Source of the DNA: Pedococcus aerophilus
Lineage (GTDB): Bacteria > Actinomycetota > Actinomycetes > Actinomycetales > Dermatophilaceae
Direction: 5' to 3'
DNA length: 64,000 nt
NCBI RefSeq assembly: GCF_039532215.1
Contig: NZ_BAAARN010000003.1
Location: 62,001-126,000 of the forward strand
The first letter of the stretch is position 1. Each line of letters starts with the position of its first letter. The notes beneath the pieces were generated by a model. It had not been told where the DNA came from and did not search any database. It worked only from the letters and a program-made list of their open reading frames with translations. The translations under genes and the position numbers were made by a program. Shown one piece after another: positions 1 through 8,584 of this stretch.

Positions 1-300
1 AGCGAGTCGCAGCACCACCCCGCCGACGCGGACGCGCCCGACTCCTCGCGCGGCACTACCGGCCCGCTCGACGGCACCGGTCCGGACGAGCTGCGTCCGC
101 TCGCGCTGAGCAGTGCGACCGTCACCCTGTGGGGCACCGTCGGCTGGCTCGTGGCGCTCGGCATCATCCTCGCCGTCCCCTCGCTGCACGAGGGCGAGCG
201 CCACTGGTGGCCCTGGACCTGCGTGACCGCGATCGTGCTCGGACTGCTCGGGTTCAGCTACGTGCGCCGCGGCCGCGGCAACGCCGCCGGCGCCGAGTAG
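1..300 (+). CDS. DUF2530 family small membrane protein (5' end outside window)
   Basis: The reading frame is open from base 1 and stops at TAG 298-300, so the start codon lies upstream. The visible 99 residues are an acidic, flexible N-terminal part followed by two hydrophobic segments (about residues 38-60 and 75-90) joined by a loop rich in His and Trp (HWWPW), ending in YVRRGRG. This two-helix plan with LWGT near the first helix and GLLGFSYVRR after the second matches actinobacterial DUF2530 proteins. Function is unknown; it is presumably an inner-membrane protein. The family assignment is by recalled pattern, not by a search. Confidence 0.75.
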   Translation, partial: SESQHHPADADAPDSSRGTTGPLDGTGPDELRPLALSSATVTLWGTVGWLVALGIILAVPSLHEGERHWWPWTCVTAIVLGLLGFSYVRRGRGNAAGAE

Positions 301-352
301 CCACCACCCCGCGCGCCCCGCGCCATACCCCCTCGCCTGCGCTGCTCTCCGC

Positions 353-420
353 GCAAAACGGTGGTTGCTCGACGAAACGGCGGACATGGGGCCCGTTTCG
401 TCGAGCAACCACCGTTTCGC
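353..420. repeat. Long hairpin palindrome, copy 1
   Basis: Two 28-base arms (353-380 and 393-420) are reverse complements with a single mismatch, around a 12-base loop. The arm core is GGTGGTTGCTCGACGAAACG. A near-identical hairpin lies at 1543-1610, on the other side of the AbiEi/DUF559 gene. Copy 1 sits between two convergent stops (300 and 461), so it could also terminate transcription, but it has no T-tract. The word GAGGTCAG follows at 422-429 and also follows copy 2 (1631-1638, 1641-1648). Confidence 0.9.
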
Positions 421-460
421 TGAGGTCAGATCGCCGAGACGTATGCCGCGAGCGGGCTGC

Positions 461-1381
461 TCACGCGGCTCGACGCAGCAGCACGGCCCGGACTCGGGCC
501 AGGACGCGCTCCGGGTGGCTCAGGTCGTCCCAGGTGAGGCGAACCACCTCGTAGCCCAGCTCGCGGAGCCGGTCCTCACGCCGCTTCTCTGCCACGACGA
601 CCTCGGCACCATCAGCGCCCTTGTACTTCACCGCTCCGTCGAACTCGATGACGACGCGACCCGCGACCAGGAAGTCCACGCGTGCGACGAAGCTGCCCCT
701 CTGGTCGCACACGACCACCTGGGATGCGACCGGCAGCCCCAGGGCCGTGAGAACGAGTCGGGTCCTGCTCTCCCCCGGCGACTCCGACGCCCCGTCGATG
801 TGGGCCAGGGCGGCCCTCAGCCGCGCCTTCCCGCGCAGACCACGACGCAGACGAGAGGCGGCCTCCGCGAGATCTGCTTCGGTGCACCGCCCATCGTGGA
901 CCGCCGCATCCCCGGCCACGACTCCAGCTTCGACGCTCACCGATGCCACGGCGACGACCGCATCCGCGACGGCCATCACGGCCAGACCCTCCACCTCGAC
1001 GCGGTCGACGAGGGCACGCAGCGGCATCACCCTGACGCCCCCTCCGGTGGTGGTCTCCTGCACGTCCGCCGCCAGGACGACGAGGTCCCGATCCACGTGC
1101 CACAGCGGAAGTCGGTGAAGCGCCAGGGCGGAGTGGTGGCTGGCCATCTCGTCGACGCCGCGAGAGCGCATGGCCGCGGCCACCGTCAGTCGATAGCGCT
1201 CGTCCCGGTCGGCGGCACTCCACGCAGCCGCTCCGATGAAGGCTCCACGACGAACCCTGACCAGGTCTCCGCCGACGACCCAGCGGCTCACCTCGTCGGG
1301 CGGGATCCCCAAGCGGGTCAGCTGGCGAGAGCCCAGCACACCGCCCTGCGCAGTCATCAGGGCACTGGCTCGCGAGTCCAT
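461..1381 (-). CDS. AbiEi-type N-terminal domain with C-terminal DUF559 (Vsr-like) nuclease domain
   Basis: 306 residues from ATG 1381, starting MDSRASALMTAQGG; the frame is open further upstream but that part looks non-coding. Residues 1-60 resemble the winged-helix domain of type IV AbiEi antitoxins (LGSRQLTRLGI, then RVRRGAF). Residues about 215-306 fit DUF559, a Vsr/restriction-like nuclease fold: SESRTRL, VDFLVAGRVVIEFDGAVKYKG with candidate metal-binding Asp/Glu, then EKRREDRLRELGYEVVRLTW. No AbiEii toxin lies beside it. It reads toward the DUF2530 gene and is bracketed by two matching hairpins. No clear Shine-Dalgarno sequence is seen. Such proteins are common and often multicopy in actinobacteria; the cellular role is unknown. 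Confidence 0.85.
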   Translation of the reverse strand: MDSRASALMTAQGGVLGSRQLTRLGIPPDEVSRWVVGGDLVRVRRGAFIGAAAWSAADRDERYRLTVAAAMRSRGVDEMASHHSALALHRLPLWHVDRDLVVLAADVQETTTGGGVRVMPLRALVDRVEVEGLAVMAVADAVVAVASVSVEAGVVAGDAAVHDGRCTEADLAEAASRLRRGLRGKARLRAALAHIDGASESPGESRTRLVLTALGLPVASQVVVCDQRGSFVARVDFLVAGRVVIEFDGAVKYKGADGAEVVVAEKRREDRLRELGYEVVRLTWDDLSHPERVLARVRAVLLRRAA

Positions 1382-1542
1382 GACGGCGAGAGTGGTCAGG
1401 TCGTCACTGCCCAGCCAGCCTGCGACGCCAGACCTGTGGATCGTCGACGTCGCCGAGCCGGGTTGTGGACAGGCCGTCAGGCCCGGGCCCTCGGCCGCCG
1501 GGGCCGACGCGCCATACCGAGGTCCGCAAGACCCATGCCCCA

Positions 1543-1610
1543 GCAAAACGGTGGTTGCTCGACGAAACGGGCTCCATGTGCGCCGTCTTGTCGAGCAACC
1601 ACCGTTTTGC
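1543..1610. repeat. Long hairpin palindrome, copy 2
   Basis: The left arm (1543-1570) is identical over 28 bases to the left arm of copy 1. The right arm (1583-1610) pairs with it with two mismatches, around a 12-base loop whose sequence differs from that of copy 1. Loop divergence with conserved arms suggests that the stem is what is maintained. It lies between the DUF3027 stop and the start of the AbiEi/DUF559 gene, both read leftward. Confidence 0.9.
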
Positions 1611-1644
1611 GTGGGGAAAGCCGCGCAGGCGAGGTCAGGCGAGG

Positions 1645-2388
1645 TCAGACGAGGTCGTAGCTCAGCTCGTCGACGATGGGTTCGCCGGTGTGGACGTGCT
1701 CGGCGGGTTCGGCGTCGACCTCGGAGTGGGCGCCGCAGCCGTGGTCAAGACTCACGACGCGACCGTCGGAAGGCGACCAGGCGTTGGCGCACACGCCGAA
1801 AAAAGAGCGGAGGGCACCTGCCATCGGGAGGAAGTACCCGCAGGACGAGCAGGGCGACGACGCCTTCTCGGCGACCTCGGCGTGGGGGCCGTTCTCGCCC
1901 TCGTACCAGCGCTGGGCCGCGGCCTCGCGACCCTCGGCGGACAGCACGCGCTTGCGGCCGAGCCCGAGCTCGTACGTCGCGAGCTCGTCGACCTCCTCGT
2001 CGCCCGTGGCCTCGAACCCGGCCTCGAGCAGCGGGTCGTCCTCCTTGTAGGGCAGGACGTCGCCGGCACCGAGGTCGCCGGGGGCGATGCGGTCGGCGTA
2101 CGGCAGCCATTCGGGCGACAGCAGCGCGCCGTCACCGGGGACGAGGTTGGTCTCGCAGACCGTGGCGACCTTGCCGCGCGGCACGCGGGCGACGGTGATC
2201 GCCCAGCGCCAGCCGGGGTAGGCCCGCGCCGTGCACGCGAAGTAGTGAGTGCCGAGGCGCTCGTCGTCGAGCTCCATGCCGAGGTGGTCACCGACGGTGC
2301 CGGCCTCCGCGATGGACTCGGCGGCCTCGCGGGCCAGGTCGACGGCGCCCTCGAGCACCGGGTCCTTCTTGGGGGCGGCCATGCTCAC
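1645..2388 (-). CDS. DUF3027 family protein
   Basis: 247 residues from GTG 2388, whose GTGA overlaps the stop of the cold-shock gene; ATG 2382 is an alternative start. It begins with an acidic helical region (LEGAVDLAREAAESIAEAG), continues with FACTARAYPGWRWAITVARVPR, and has a zinc-ribbon-like region near residue 180 (SSPCSSCGYFLPM, then FGVCAN). These are hallmarks of DUF3027, a conserved actinobacterial family of unknown function, usually beside a cold-shock gene as here. The overlap implies translational coupling. The two CxxC-like parts suggest metal binding; that is inference. Confidence 0.85.
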   Translation of the reverse strand: MSMAAPKKDPVLEGAVDLAREAAESIAEAGTVGDHLGMELDDERLGTHYFACTARAYPGWRWAITVARVPRGKVATVCETNLVPGDGALLSPEWLPYADRIAPGDLGAGDVLPYKEDDPLLEAGFEATGDEEVDELATYELGLGRKRVLSAEGREAAAQRWYEGENGPHAEVAEKASSPCSSCGYFLPMAGALRSFFGVCANAWSPSDGRVVSLDHGCGAHSEVDAEPAEHVHTGEPIVDELSYDLV

Positions 2389-2780
2389 GGCTCCAGCTGG
2401 TCGGCGAGAAAGCGCAGGACCGCGGCGACCTTGGTGCCGTGCTCCTTGTCGAGGCGGCGGCCCCGACGCAGGGAGTTGCTGGTGCTGTCGAGCAGCTTGA
2501 TGGCGTCCTCGACGAGCGGCGCGAGGTCCTCGGGGGACTTGCGGTTCTGCTCACGCTTGCCGGCGGTGACGCTCGGCGCCGGCTCGAGCAGGGACACCTG
2601 GAGCGCCTGCGTCCCGCGACGCCCCTCGGCCACGCTGAACTCGACGCGGACACCGCCCTTGAGCGTGCTCGCGCCGTCGGGCAGGGCGTTCGCGTGGAGG
2701 AACACGTCGCTGCCGTCGTCGCCGGAGATGAAGCCGAAGCCCTTCTCCGCGTCGTACCACTTGACCTTGCCAGTGGGCAC
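2385..2780 (-). CDS. Cold-shock domain protein with C-terminal extension
   Basis: 131 residues from ATG 2780. Residues 1-65 are a cold-shock domain with both RNA-binding motifs recognisable: GKVKWYDAEKGFGFI and DVFLHANAL. It should bind single-stranded RNA or DNA in the cytoplasm and act as a nucleic-acid chaperone. Unlike 67-residue CspA, it carries a basic helical tail of about 60 residues (KREQNRKSPEDLAPLVEDAI, then RFLADQLEP), a form found in actinobacteria next to DUF3027. It overlaps that gene by four bases. It is divergent from the MFS gene at 2928, so 2781-2927 must hold promoters for both. Confidence 0.92.
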   Translation of the reverse strand: MPTGKVKWYDAEKGFGFISGDDGSDVFLHANALPDGASTLKGGVRVEFSVAEGRRGTQALQVSLLEPAPSVTAGKREQNRKSPEDLAPLVEDAIKLLDSTSNSLRRGRRLDKEHGTKVAAVLRFLADQLEP

Positions 2781-2927
2781 TGGTCCACCTCTACATCGAA
2801 AGTTTGGGTGCGCTCTGTGCGCATCGCAAGGCTATCGGGTGGTGCCAAATCCTTTCCCGGTATGCCGCGCGGTCGCCTCCCGGAAAACCGGTTCAGGACT
2901 GTCGGTGGGCTGGGGGAGGATGTCCGG

Positions 2928-4355
2928 GTGAGTGAGTCCGAGCAGTCCCCGTCGACCCCGAAGCAGGGCGTGCGCCAGTTCTGGGGCGACCTGTCGACCG
3001 AGGGTCGCTGGCTGCTGTCGACGGTGGCGGTCCAGACGCTGGGCCGCGGTCTGACCCTGCCGTTCACCGTGATCTACCTCAACGAGGTCCGCGGCATCTC
3101 CCTCGACCTCGCCGGCGCGCTGATGGCGTTCATCGCCGTGGTCGCGCTCGCCGTGACGGGGCCCGGCGGTGCGCTGACGGACAAGGTCGGCGCGCGCCGG
3201 ATGCTGCTGTTCGCCACGAGCGCCCAGCTCGTGGGCTGCGTCATCCTGGCCTTCGCCACGACGCCGTGGACGGTGGCGCTGGCCTTCATGTTCCTGGGGT
3301 TCAACTTCGGCGTGTCCTGGCCGGCGTTCAACGCCCTCGTGGCAGCCGTGACGACCGGTCCTGCGCGTCAGCAGTACTTCGGCATCAACTTCGCCCTGGT
3401 CAACCTCGGCATCGGCCTCGGTGGTGTCATCGGCGGGCTCTACGCCGACGTCGACAACCCGTCGTCCTTCACGGTGATCTTCCTGGCCGACGCCGCGAGC
3501 ATGCTCGTGCCCATCGCCCTGCTGCTGGGGCCGCTGCGCCACGTCCACGGCCGGGCCGAGAAGCCCGAGGGCACCGAGGGTGCCGGCGGCTCGTACCTCG
3601 AGATCGTCCGGCAGCCCGCAGTCGTCTGGATGACCGTGCTCACCTTCCTCGGCACGTTCGTGGGGTACGGCCAGATGGAGGCCGGGTTCCCTGCGTTCGC
3701 CCGCCAGGTCAGCGAGGTGCCGACGGAGGTCATCGGCTTCGCCTTCGCGCTCAACACCGCGGTGATCGTGGGTCTGCAGTTCGCCGTCCTGCACCGCATC
3801 ACCGGTCGGCGCCGCACCCGCGTGCTGCTCGTCATGGCGGGACTGTGGGCGGCGGCCTGGGTCATGCTCGGGCTCACCCGTTTCGCCCCGGGCACCCTCG
3901 TCGCCGCCGGCGGGGTGCTGGCGTTCCACGCGCTCTTCGCGCTCGGCGAGACCCTGCTCCAGCCGACCATCCCTGCCATCACCAACGACATGGCCCCGGA
4001 CCACCTTCGCGGCCGGTACAACGCCGTCAGCGCGGGAGCGTTCCAGTCCGGCACCATCCTCGGCCCGGTCGTGGCCGGGTTCATGCTCAACCACCGCTGG
4101 TCGACGGCGTTCATCGCCATGCTCGTGGTCATCTGTGGGGCAATGGCCCTGCTGGCCCTCGTCGTCGAGCGCCGGATCCCCGCAGGGGTCAACGGCCTCG
4201 AGGCCGAGCCGGTCGTCCCGAGCGCCGAGCCGGCCGGCGCGGGCCCCGGCGACGGCGTGGCCAGCGCGGCTGAGACCAAGGCCACTGAGACCAAGGCCGC
4301 TGAGACCAGGGGGGCCGAGTCACCGGTGGTCGGGTCCCGCGCCGCCCGGTCGTAG
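2928..4355 (+). CDS. MFS transporter
   Basis: 475 residues from GTG 2928, chosen because GGGGGAGGA at 2912-2920 is a good ribosome-binding site and MSESEQSPS leads straight into the first helix; the longer open frame runs into the cold-shock promoter region. About twelve hydrophobic segments are present, and the MFS loop 2-3 signature appears as GGALTDKVGARRML. The C-terminus is a low-complexity tail (ETKATETKAAETRGAES). It is a proton-coupled permease or exporter of unknown substrate in the inner membrane. The stop abuts the convergent epimerase stop with no gap. Confidence 0.9.
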   Translation: MSESEQSPSTPKQGVRQFWGDLSTEGRWLLSTVAVQTLGRGLTLPFTVIYLNEVRGISLDLAGALMAFIAVVALAVTGPGGALTDKVGARRMLLFATSAQLVGCVILAFATTPWTVALAFMFLGFNFGVSWPAFNALVAAVTTGPARQQYFGINFALVNLGIGLGGVIGGLYADVDNPSSFTVIFLADAASMLVPIALLLGPLRHVHGRAEKPEGTEGAGGSYLEIVRQPAVVWMTVLTFLGTFVGYGQMEAGFPAFARQVSEVPTEVIGFAFALNTAVIVGLQFAVLHRITGRRRTRVLLVMAGLWAAAWVMLGLTRFAPGTLVAAGGVLAFHALFALGETLLQPTIPAITNDMAPDHLRGRYNAVSAGAFQSGTILGPVVAGFMLNHRWSTAFIAMLVVICGAMALLALVVERRIPAGVNGLEAEPVVPSAEPAGAGPGDGVASAAETKATETKAAETRGAESPVVGSRAARS

Positions 4356-5285
4356 TCAGGCGAGCTGGCTCGGGGTGATCCCCCACGTGCCCGACCACGA
4401 CTGGCCGGGCTCGAGGACGACGAGGCCGTCCCCGGAGTTGAAGGCGTTGCTCGGGCAGGACATCGGTTCGACCGCGACACCGCGGGTCCCCTTGACCCCG
4501 GTGTCGGCACCCTTGGCGGTGAACACCTGCACCCACTCCAGCGCCGCGTCGCCCCAGACCCCCACCTCGCCCGTGGCGAGCCCCCCGACGACGACCTCCC
4601 ACGCACCATCGCGCCCGGTCCGGTCCAGGGCCGTGTATGCCGTGTCGAGGCTCGTGGTGCCCAGAGCCCGGTTGCTGCGGAAGTCCATCTCGGGCCGCAC
4701 GGCCTCGGTGGCGGTCGGGATCATCTGCTCGTCGACGACGACCTCACGAGCCGCGGGGATGGTGAGCTCGACGTCGGCGAGGCGGGTCTCGTTCAGCGCG
4801 ACGTACGGATGCGCGCCATACCCGAACGGGGCGGGGGCGTCCCCCACGTTGGCAGCGTGCGCGCTGACGGTGAGGCCATCGTCGTCCAGGACGTAGTTGA
4901 CGCTGAGGTCGAGCGTCCAGTCCCAGCCGGGTGAGGGGTGCAGCCGGGTCCGCACGGTCAGGGCCGACCAGTCGTCGTCGTGCCAGTGCAGCTGCCACGG
5001 GAGCCATCGGACGAGCCCGTGGTTGGAGTTGGACAGCGGGATCTCGGTGAGGGCGAGCTGGTGGTCGACCCCGTCGAAGGAGTACTGCCCGCCCCGGATG
5101 CGGTTCGGCCAGGGCATCAGCACCTGGCCACGGCCGGCGAGGCAGAACTCGTCCTCGGCGTACCCGGCGACGACGTCCACGCCGTCGACCGTGTAGGTCC
5201 TCAGGCCGCCGCCCACCTCGACGACGGTGGCCTCCTGACGGCCGTGCCGGAGGGTCCACTGCTCGCCGCTGGGTGGGGTGCTCAC
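4356..5285 (-). CDS. Aldose 1-epimerase family protein
   Basis: 309 residues from GTG 5285. Galactose-mutarotase fold: substrate-binding PWPNRIRGG at about residues 58-66, SNHGLVRW, the catalytic His in GYGAHPYV (about 158), and the late EPMSCPSNAFNSG. The family interconverts alpha and beta anomers of aldoses in the cytoplasm; this branch (YihR/GalM-like) has broad or unknown sugar specificity. It stands alone on the minus strand, tail-to-tail with the MFS gene, with no sugar-catabolic neighbours to fix the substrate. The length is normal for the family. Confidence 0.88.
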   Translation of the reverse strand: MSTPPSGEQWTLRHGRQEATVVEVGGGLRTYTVDGVDVVAGYAEDEFCLAGRGQVLMPWPNRIRGGQYSFDGVDHQLALTEIPLSNSNHGLVRWLPWQLHWHDDDWSALTVRTRLHPSPGWDWTLDLSVNYVLDDDGLTVSAHAANVGDAPAPFGYGAHPYVALNETRLADVELTIPAAREVVVDEQMIPTATEAVRPEMDFRSNRALGTTSLDTAYTALDRTGRDGAWEVVVGGLATGEVGVWGDAALEWVQVFTAKGADTGVKGTRGVAVEPMSCPSNAFNSGDGLVVLEPGQSWSGTWGITPSQLA

Positions 5286-5384
5286 GCGCTCACGCTACTG
5301 GCCATGGCAGGGGTGCGCTGGGCAGCCCGCGGGAGCCCGCGAAGTCGACGGACAGAGGGCGGGGACTCGTCCGTCCCCCATGCG

Positions 5385-6131
5385 TCAGGAGCGGCGGACC
5401 GCGCGGATGGCCACGGCCTTGGCGCCGACCTTCTGCGCGACGACCAGGACCGTGTCGTCCTTGGCGACGTCGCCGGCACGGCCCCGCGTGCTGTCGTCGA
5501 CGGCATACGTGGCGCTGAAGCCGTCGACGCTCCTGACGCTCACCGAGGTGTCGCTCGCCGCTGTCACGGTGCCGCGCTGCACGGTCATGACCACCGACTT
5601 CCCGGTGGAGTCCTGGGTCGTGAACTCACCGTGCTGGACGTCCCCGAGAGCCCCGACACCACCCATCATCGGCCCCATGCCGAAGCCGCCCATGCCGCCG
5701 TTGCCGTTGCCGTTGGCCTTGTCGTTGCCCTTGGCCTTGTCGTTGCCGTTCCCGTTGCCGTTGCCGTTGCCGTTGCCGGGCAGCTGACCCATCGGGCCGT
5801 TCTCGAGGCGCCGCTGCTGTCCGGGCGGCAGGTCGTCCTCGTCGCGGTCGCCGCGCATCTGCCCCATCCGTTCGCCACGGTCGTCGTGACCGGCGACGGT
5901 GCGCACGACGGCGGCGGCCCCGAGCCCGAGGACGCCGACGACGAGCAGCAGGGTGAGCACCGAGGCGACGATGGCCGCGATCGTCCCGCCGGTCGTCGAG
6001 GTCGCCTGACGCCAGAGGTTGGGCTGCTTGGGCGCCGCAGCCGTGGGCGTCGAAGCAGCCGGCACCGGCTCGGTCGGCTGGCCGGCAGGCAACGGACGGG
6101 TGGGATCGGTGGGTCCGGTGGGCTCCGACAT
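5385..6131 (-). CDS. Single-pass membrane protein with Asn-Gly repeat linker and DUF5666-like domain
   Basis: 248 residues from ATG 6131, preceded by AGAGGAGC. Layout: Pro/Thr-rich cytoplasmic N-terminus (1-40); one hydrophobic helix (about 48-72, TIAAIVASVLTLLLVVGV); a charged stretch; an Asn-Gly/Lys repeat linker (about 118-145); a Gly/Met-rich part; and a small C-terminal beta domain (GEFTTQDSTGKSVVMTVQRG, then VVAQKVG) resembling DUF5666, which would face outside. Function is unknown. It is probably monocistronic; the nearest gene on either side is transcribed separately. Confidence 0.75.
   Translation of the reverse strand: MSEPTGPTDPTRPLPAGQPTEPVPAASTPTAAAPKQPNLWRQATSTTGGTIAAIVASVLTLLLVVGVLGLGAAAVVRTVAGHDDRGERMGQMRGDRDEDDLPPGQQRRLENGPMGQLPGNGNGNGNGNGNDKAKGNDKANGNGNGGMGGFGMGPMMGGVGALGDVQHGEFTTQDSTGKSVVMTVQRGTVTAASDTSVSVRSVDGFSATYAVDDSTRGRAGDVAKDDTVLVVAQKVGAKAVAIRAVRRS
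5698..5780. repeat. In-frame short repeat encoding the Asn-Gly linker
   Basis: The six-base unit CCGTTG (plus strand) and its variants are repeated about a dozen times, encoding alternating Asn-Gly with interspersed Lys/Asp in the membrane protein read leftward. Simple repeats of this kind often vary in copy number between strains. It is not spaced like a CRISPR array. Confidence 0.8.
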
Positions 6132-6265
6132 GGCGGCTCCTCTCGCTGCTCCCAGTATCGACCTCCAACCTGTGGACCGCGGTCGCTTCCGGACAACCCG
6201 TTCGCCAGCGACCGCCCGGTGGCCGTGCGGTACGCCCGACCACGGCAGCCGACTACCGTGGTGCG

Positions 6266-8554
6266 GTGCCCCCCAAGTCCCGACCCGAGCCCGTGACCGT
6301 CCGGTCGATGGCCGACGACGTCCGGGGGCGCACCGACAGCGAGCTGAGCGACCTGCTGCACCGCCGTCAGGACCTCGCCCGTCCCGCCCCCGCCGACCTG
6401 TCGGCGCTGGCCGCCCGGGCCAGCACCCGGGCCAGCGTCCAGCGGGCCGTCGACTCGCTCGACCTCGCCCACCTCCAGGTCCTCGAGGCCGCGCTCGCTG
6501 CTCCCGAGACGACGACGTCGCCCGTCGAGCCCACGGACGTCGCCACGCTCCTCGGCGCCCGGACGTCCGAGGTCACGCCGCTGCTGGACGACCTGTGGTC
6601 GTCGGCCCTGCTGTGGCGCAGCCCCGAGGGCGCGCGCGTCGTGCGCACGGTCGGCGAGGTGCTGGTCCACCCCGCGGGCCTCGGCCCCCGCGCCGTCGAC
6701 CTCCCCGGTGCCGCTGCGGCAGCGACCCCGGCGGAGATCGCCACCGTCGTGGAGCAGGCCCCGCCCGCGGCCCGGGCCATCCTCGACCGCCTCACCTGGG
6801 GTCCGCCCGTCGCGGTCCTGCCCGCCGGCACCCCCGACCGGGTCGCGGAAGGTGCCCGGTGGCTGCTCGAGCACCACCTCGTCCGCTCTGTCGGCGTCGA
6901 CCAGATCGCCCTCCCGCGTGAGGTCGCCCTCGCACTGCGCGGTGGTCGAAGCCATCGTGCGACCGTCCTCACCGCACCGGACCTCGAGGGCCAGGAACGT
7001 CCCCTCGAGGCCATCGACGCCGCCGCGGGCCAGCAGGTCACCGACCTCCTCGCGCTCGTCGACGAGCTCGCGGCCGAGTGGGGCCTGCGCCCTCCCCGCG
7101 TGCTGCGCTCCGGCGGGCTCGCGGTGCGCGACCTCAAGCGGATCGGCTCGGTCCTCGACGTCGACGAGGCGCGTGCCGCGTTCGTCGTGGAGCTCGCGTA
7201 TGCCGCGGGCCTCCTCGCGGACGACGGGTCCCTCGACCCGTCGTGGGCACCGACCCCGGCGTACGACGAGTGGCAGCAGCAGCCGGGCGACCAGCGCTGG
7301 GCCGTGGTGGCGCGGGCGTGGCTGCTCACGACCCGCGCACCCCACCTCGTCGGGACCACTCCGGCCGGGGCGTCCGGCACGGTCAACGCCCTCGGCCCGG
7401 AGGCGCACTGGCCGCCGGCACGGAGCCTGCGCCGTGACGTCCTCGACCAGCTCTCCACCGCGCCGACCGGACTGGCCCCCACCCAGGGCTCTGTCGCCGA
7501 CGCCCTGCGCTGGCGCCGTCCGCGCCGGGTGCCCGGCACCCTCGACGTCGTCATCACGGCGGTGCTGCGCGAGGCCGAGTGGCTGGGCGTCACCGGCCGA
7601 GGAGCGCTGTCCAGCGCCGGCCGGGCACTGCTCGAGGGGCGTGACGAGTCTGCCCTCGCGGCAGCCATGCAGCCGCACCTGCCCGACCCCGTCGAGCACG
7701 TCCTGCTCCAGGCCGACCTCACCGCCATCGCGCCGGGGCCGCTGGCCGGGGGCCTCGCCACCTTCATGCGGCTCGTCGCAGACGTCGAATCCCGAGGCGG
7801 GGCAACGGTCTACCGCTTCACGCCCGACTCGGTCCGCCGCGCGCTCGACGCCGGCTGGTCGGTCGATCAGGTCGTGGTGGCCCTCAGCGACGCCAGCCAC
7901 ACGCCGGTCCCCCAGCCCCTGGACTACCTCGTCCGCGACGTCGCCCGCCGCCACGGACAGGCCCGGGTGGGCGCGATGCGTGCCTACATCCGCTGCGACG
8001 ACGAGACGACCCTCGGCGCCATGCTCGCCGAGCGCGAGCTCTCCCCCCTCCAGCTGCGCAGCATCGCCCCGACCGTCCTGGTGTCCCCCGTCGCGGCCGA
8101 GACGGTCGTGGACTTCCTGCGGGAGAACGGTTTCGCGCCGGCTGCCGAGACCCCCGACGGGGGCATCGTCGTCCCGCAGGCGGGCCGGCACCGCACCCCC
8201 CTCCAGCGGCGCACCTCCCCCGTCACCGCCTCCGGTGTGGACGACGAGCTCGTCACCACCCTCGTCGGTGCGCTCCGCGCCGGGGAGCAGGCGGCTGACT
8301 ACCAGAGGGAACAGGTGGCCACCCGCCCCGGACCCAGCCTGCCGAGCACCGACCCGACCACGACGCTGGCCGTGCTGCGCGACGCCGCCGCGGACCGGCA
8401 GGCGGTCTGGCTCGGGTACTCCGAGGCCGACGGCCGGGTCCAGCGACTGCTCTTCTACCCCGAGCGGGTCGAGGGCGGGCGGGTCCACGGCACCGCCGAG
8501 GGTGTGAGCCGGACCCTGTCGATCCATCGCGTGACCGGCGCCGCCGTCGGCTGA
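6266..8554 (+). CDS. Helicase-associated protein (XPB/Ssl2 N-terminal-like), partner of XPB
   Basis: 762 residues from GTG 6266. There is no Shine-Dalgarno sequence; TACCGT at 6254-6259 sits six bases upstream, as expected for a leaderless transcript. It begins with winged-helix-like helical repeats (SELSDLLHRRQDL, then VDSLDLAHLQVLEA) and continues through a long all-helical region to a C-terminal domain (TLAVLRDAAADRQAVWLGYS, then VEGGRVHGTAEG) that resembles a WYL-like module. This fits the helicase-associated (Helicase_C_3-type) proteins found with actinobacterial XPB. No Walker motifs are present. The XPB gene follows 1.7 kb downstream, so a DNA-repair role is likely by context. Confidence 0.85.
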   Translation: MPPKSRPEPVTVRSMADDVRGRTDSELSDLLHRRQDLARPAPADLSALAARASTRASVQRAVDSLDLAHLQVLEAALAAPETTTSPVEPTDVATLLGARTSEVTPLLDDLWSSALLWRSPEGARVVRTVGEVLVHPAGLGPRAVDLPGAAAAATPAEIATVVEQAPPAARAILDRLTWGPPVAVLPAGTPDRVAEGARWLLEHHLVRSVGVDQIALPREVALALRGGRSHRATVLTAPDLEGQERPLEAIDAAAGQQVTDLLALVDELAAEWGLRPPRVLRSGGLAVRDLKRIGSVLDVDEARAAFVVELAYAAGLLADDGSLDPSWAPTPAYDEWQQQPGDQRWAVVARAWLLTTRAPHLVGTTPAGASGTVNALGPEAHWPPARSLRRDVLDQLSTAPTGLAPTQGSVADALRWRRPRRVPGTLDVVITAVLREAEWLGVTGRGALSSAGRALLEGRDESALAAAMQPHLPDPVEHVLLQADLTAIAPGPLAGGLATFMRLVADVESRGGATVYRFTPDSVRRALDAGWSVDQVVVALSDASHTPVPQPLDYLVRDVARRHGQARVGAMRAYIRCDDETTLGAMLAERELSPLQLRSIAPTVLVSPVAAETVVDFLRENGFAPAAETPDGGIVVPQAGRHRTPLQRRTSPVTASGVDDELVTTLVGALRAGEQAADYQREQVATRPGPSLPSTDPTTTLAVLRDAAADRQAVWLGYSEADGRVQRLLFYPERVEGGRVHGTAEGVSRTLSIHRVTGAAVG

Positions 8555-8584
8555 CGCCAGCGACCGGCCGCGGTCCGGCGTCAG
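8551..8584. terminator. Bidirectional terminator hairpin
   Basis: CTGACGCC at 8551-8558 pairs with GGCGTCAG at 8577-8584, with further pairing inside (GACC with GGTC). It overlaps both convergent stop codons, of the helicase-associated gene and of the HMG-CoA lyase gene, so it can serve both. Confidence 0.6.

Noticed and set aside
461-1381. Complete AbiEi/AbiEii toxin-antitoxin system
   Set aside because: No AbiEii nucleotidyltransferase-type toxin gene is adjacent; only the antitoxin-like domain is present, fused to a nuclease-like domain.
2439-2927. N-terminal extension of the MFS transporter
   Set aside because: It would cover the antisense cold-shock gene and its promoter; the GTG at 2928 has a strong ribosome-binding site and fits the family.
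5698-5780. CRISPR-like repeat array
   Set aside because: Repeat unit is six bases with no spacers; it encodes an in-frame Asn-Gly linker.
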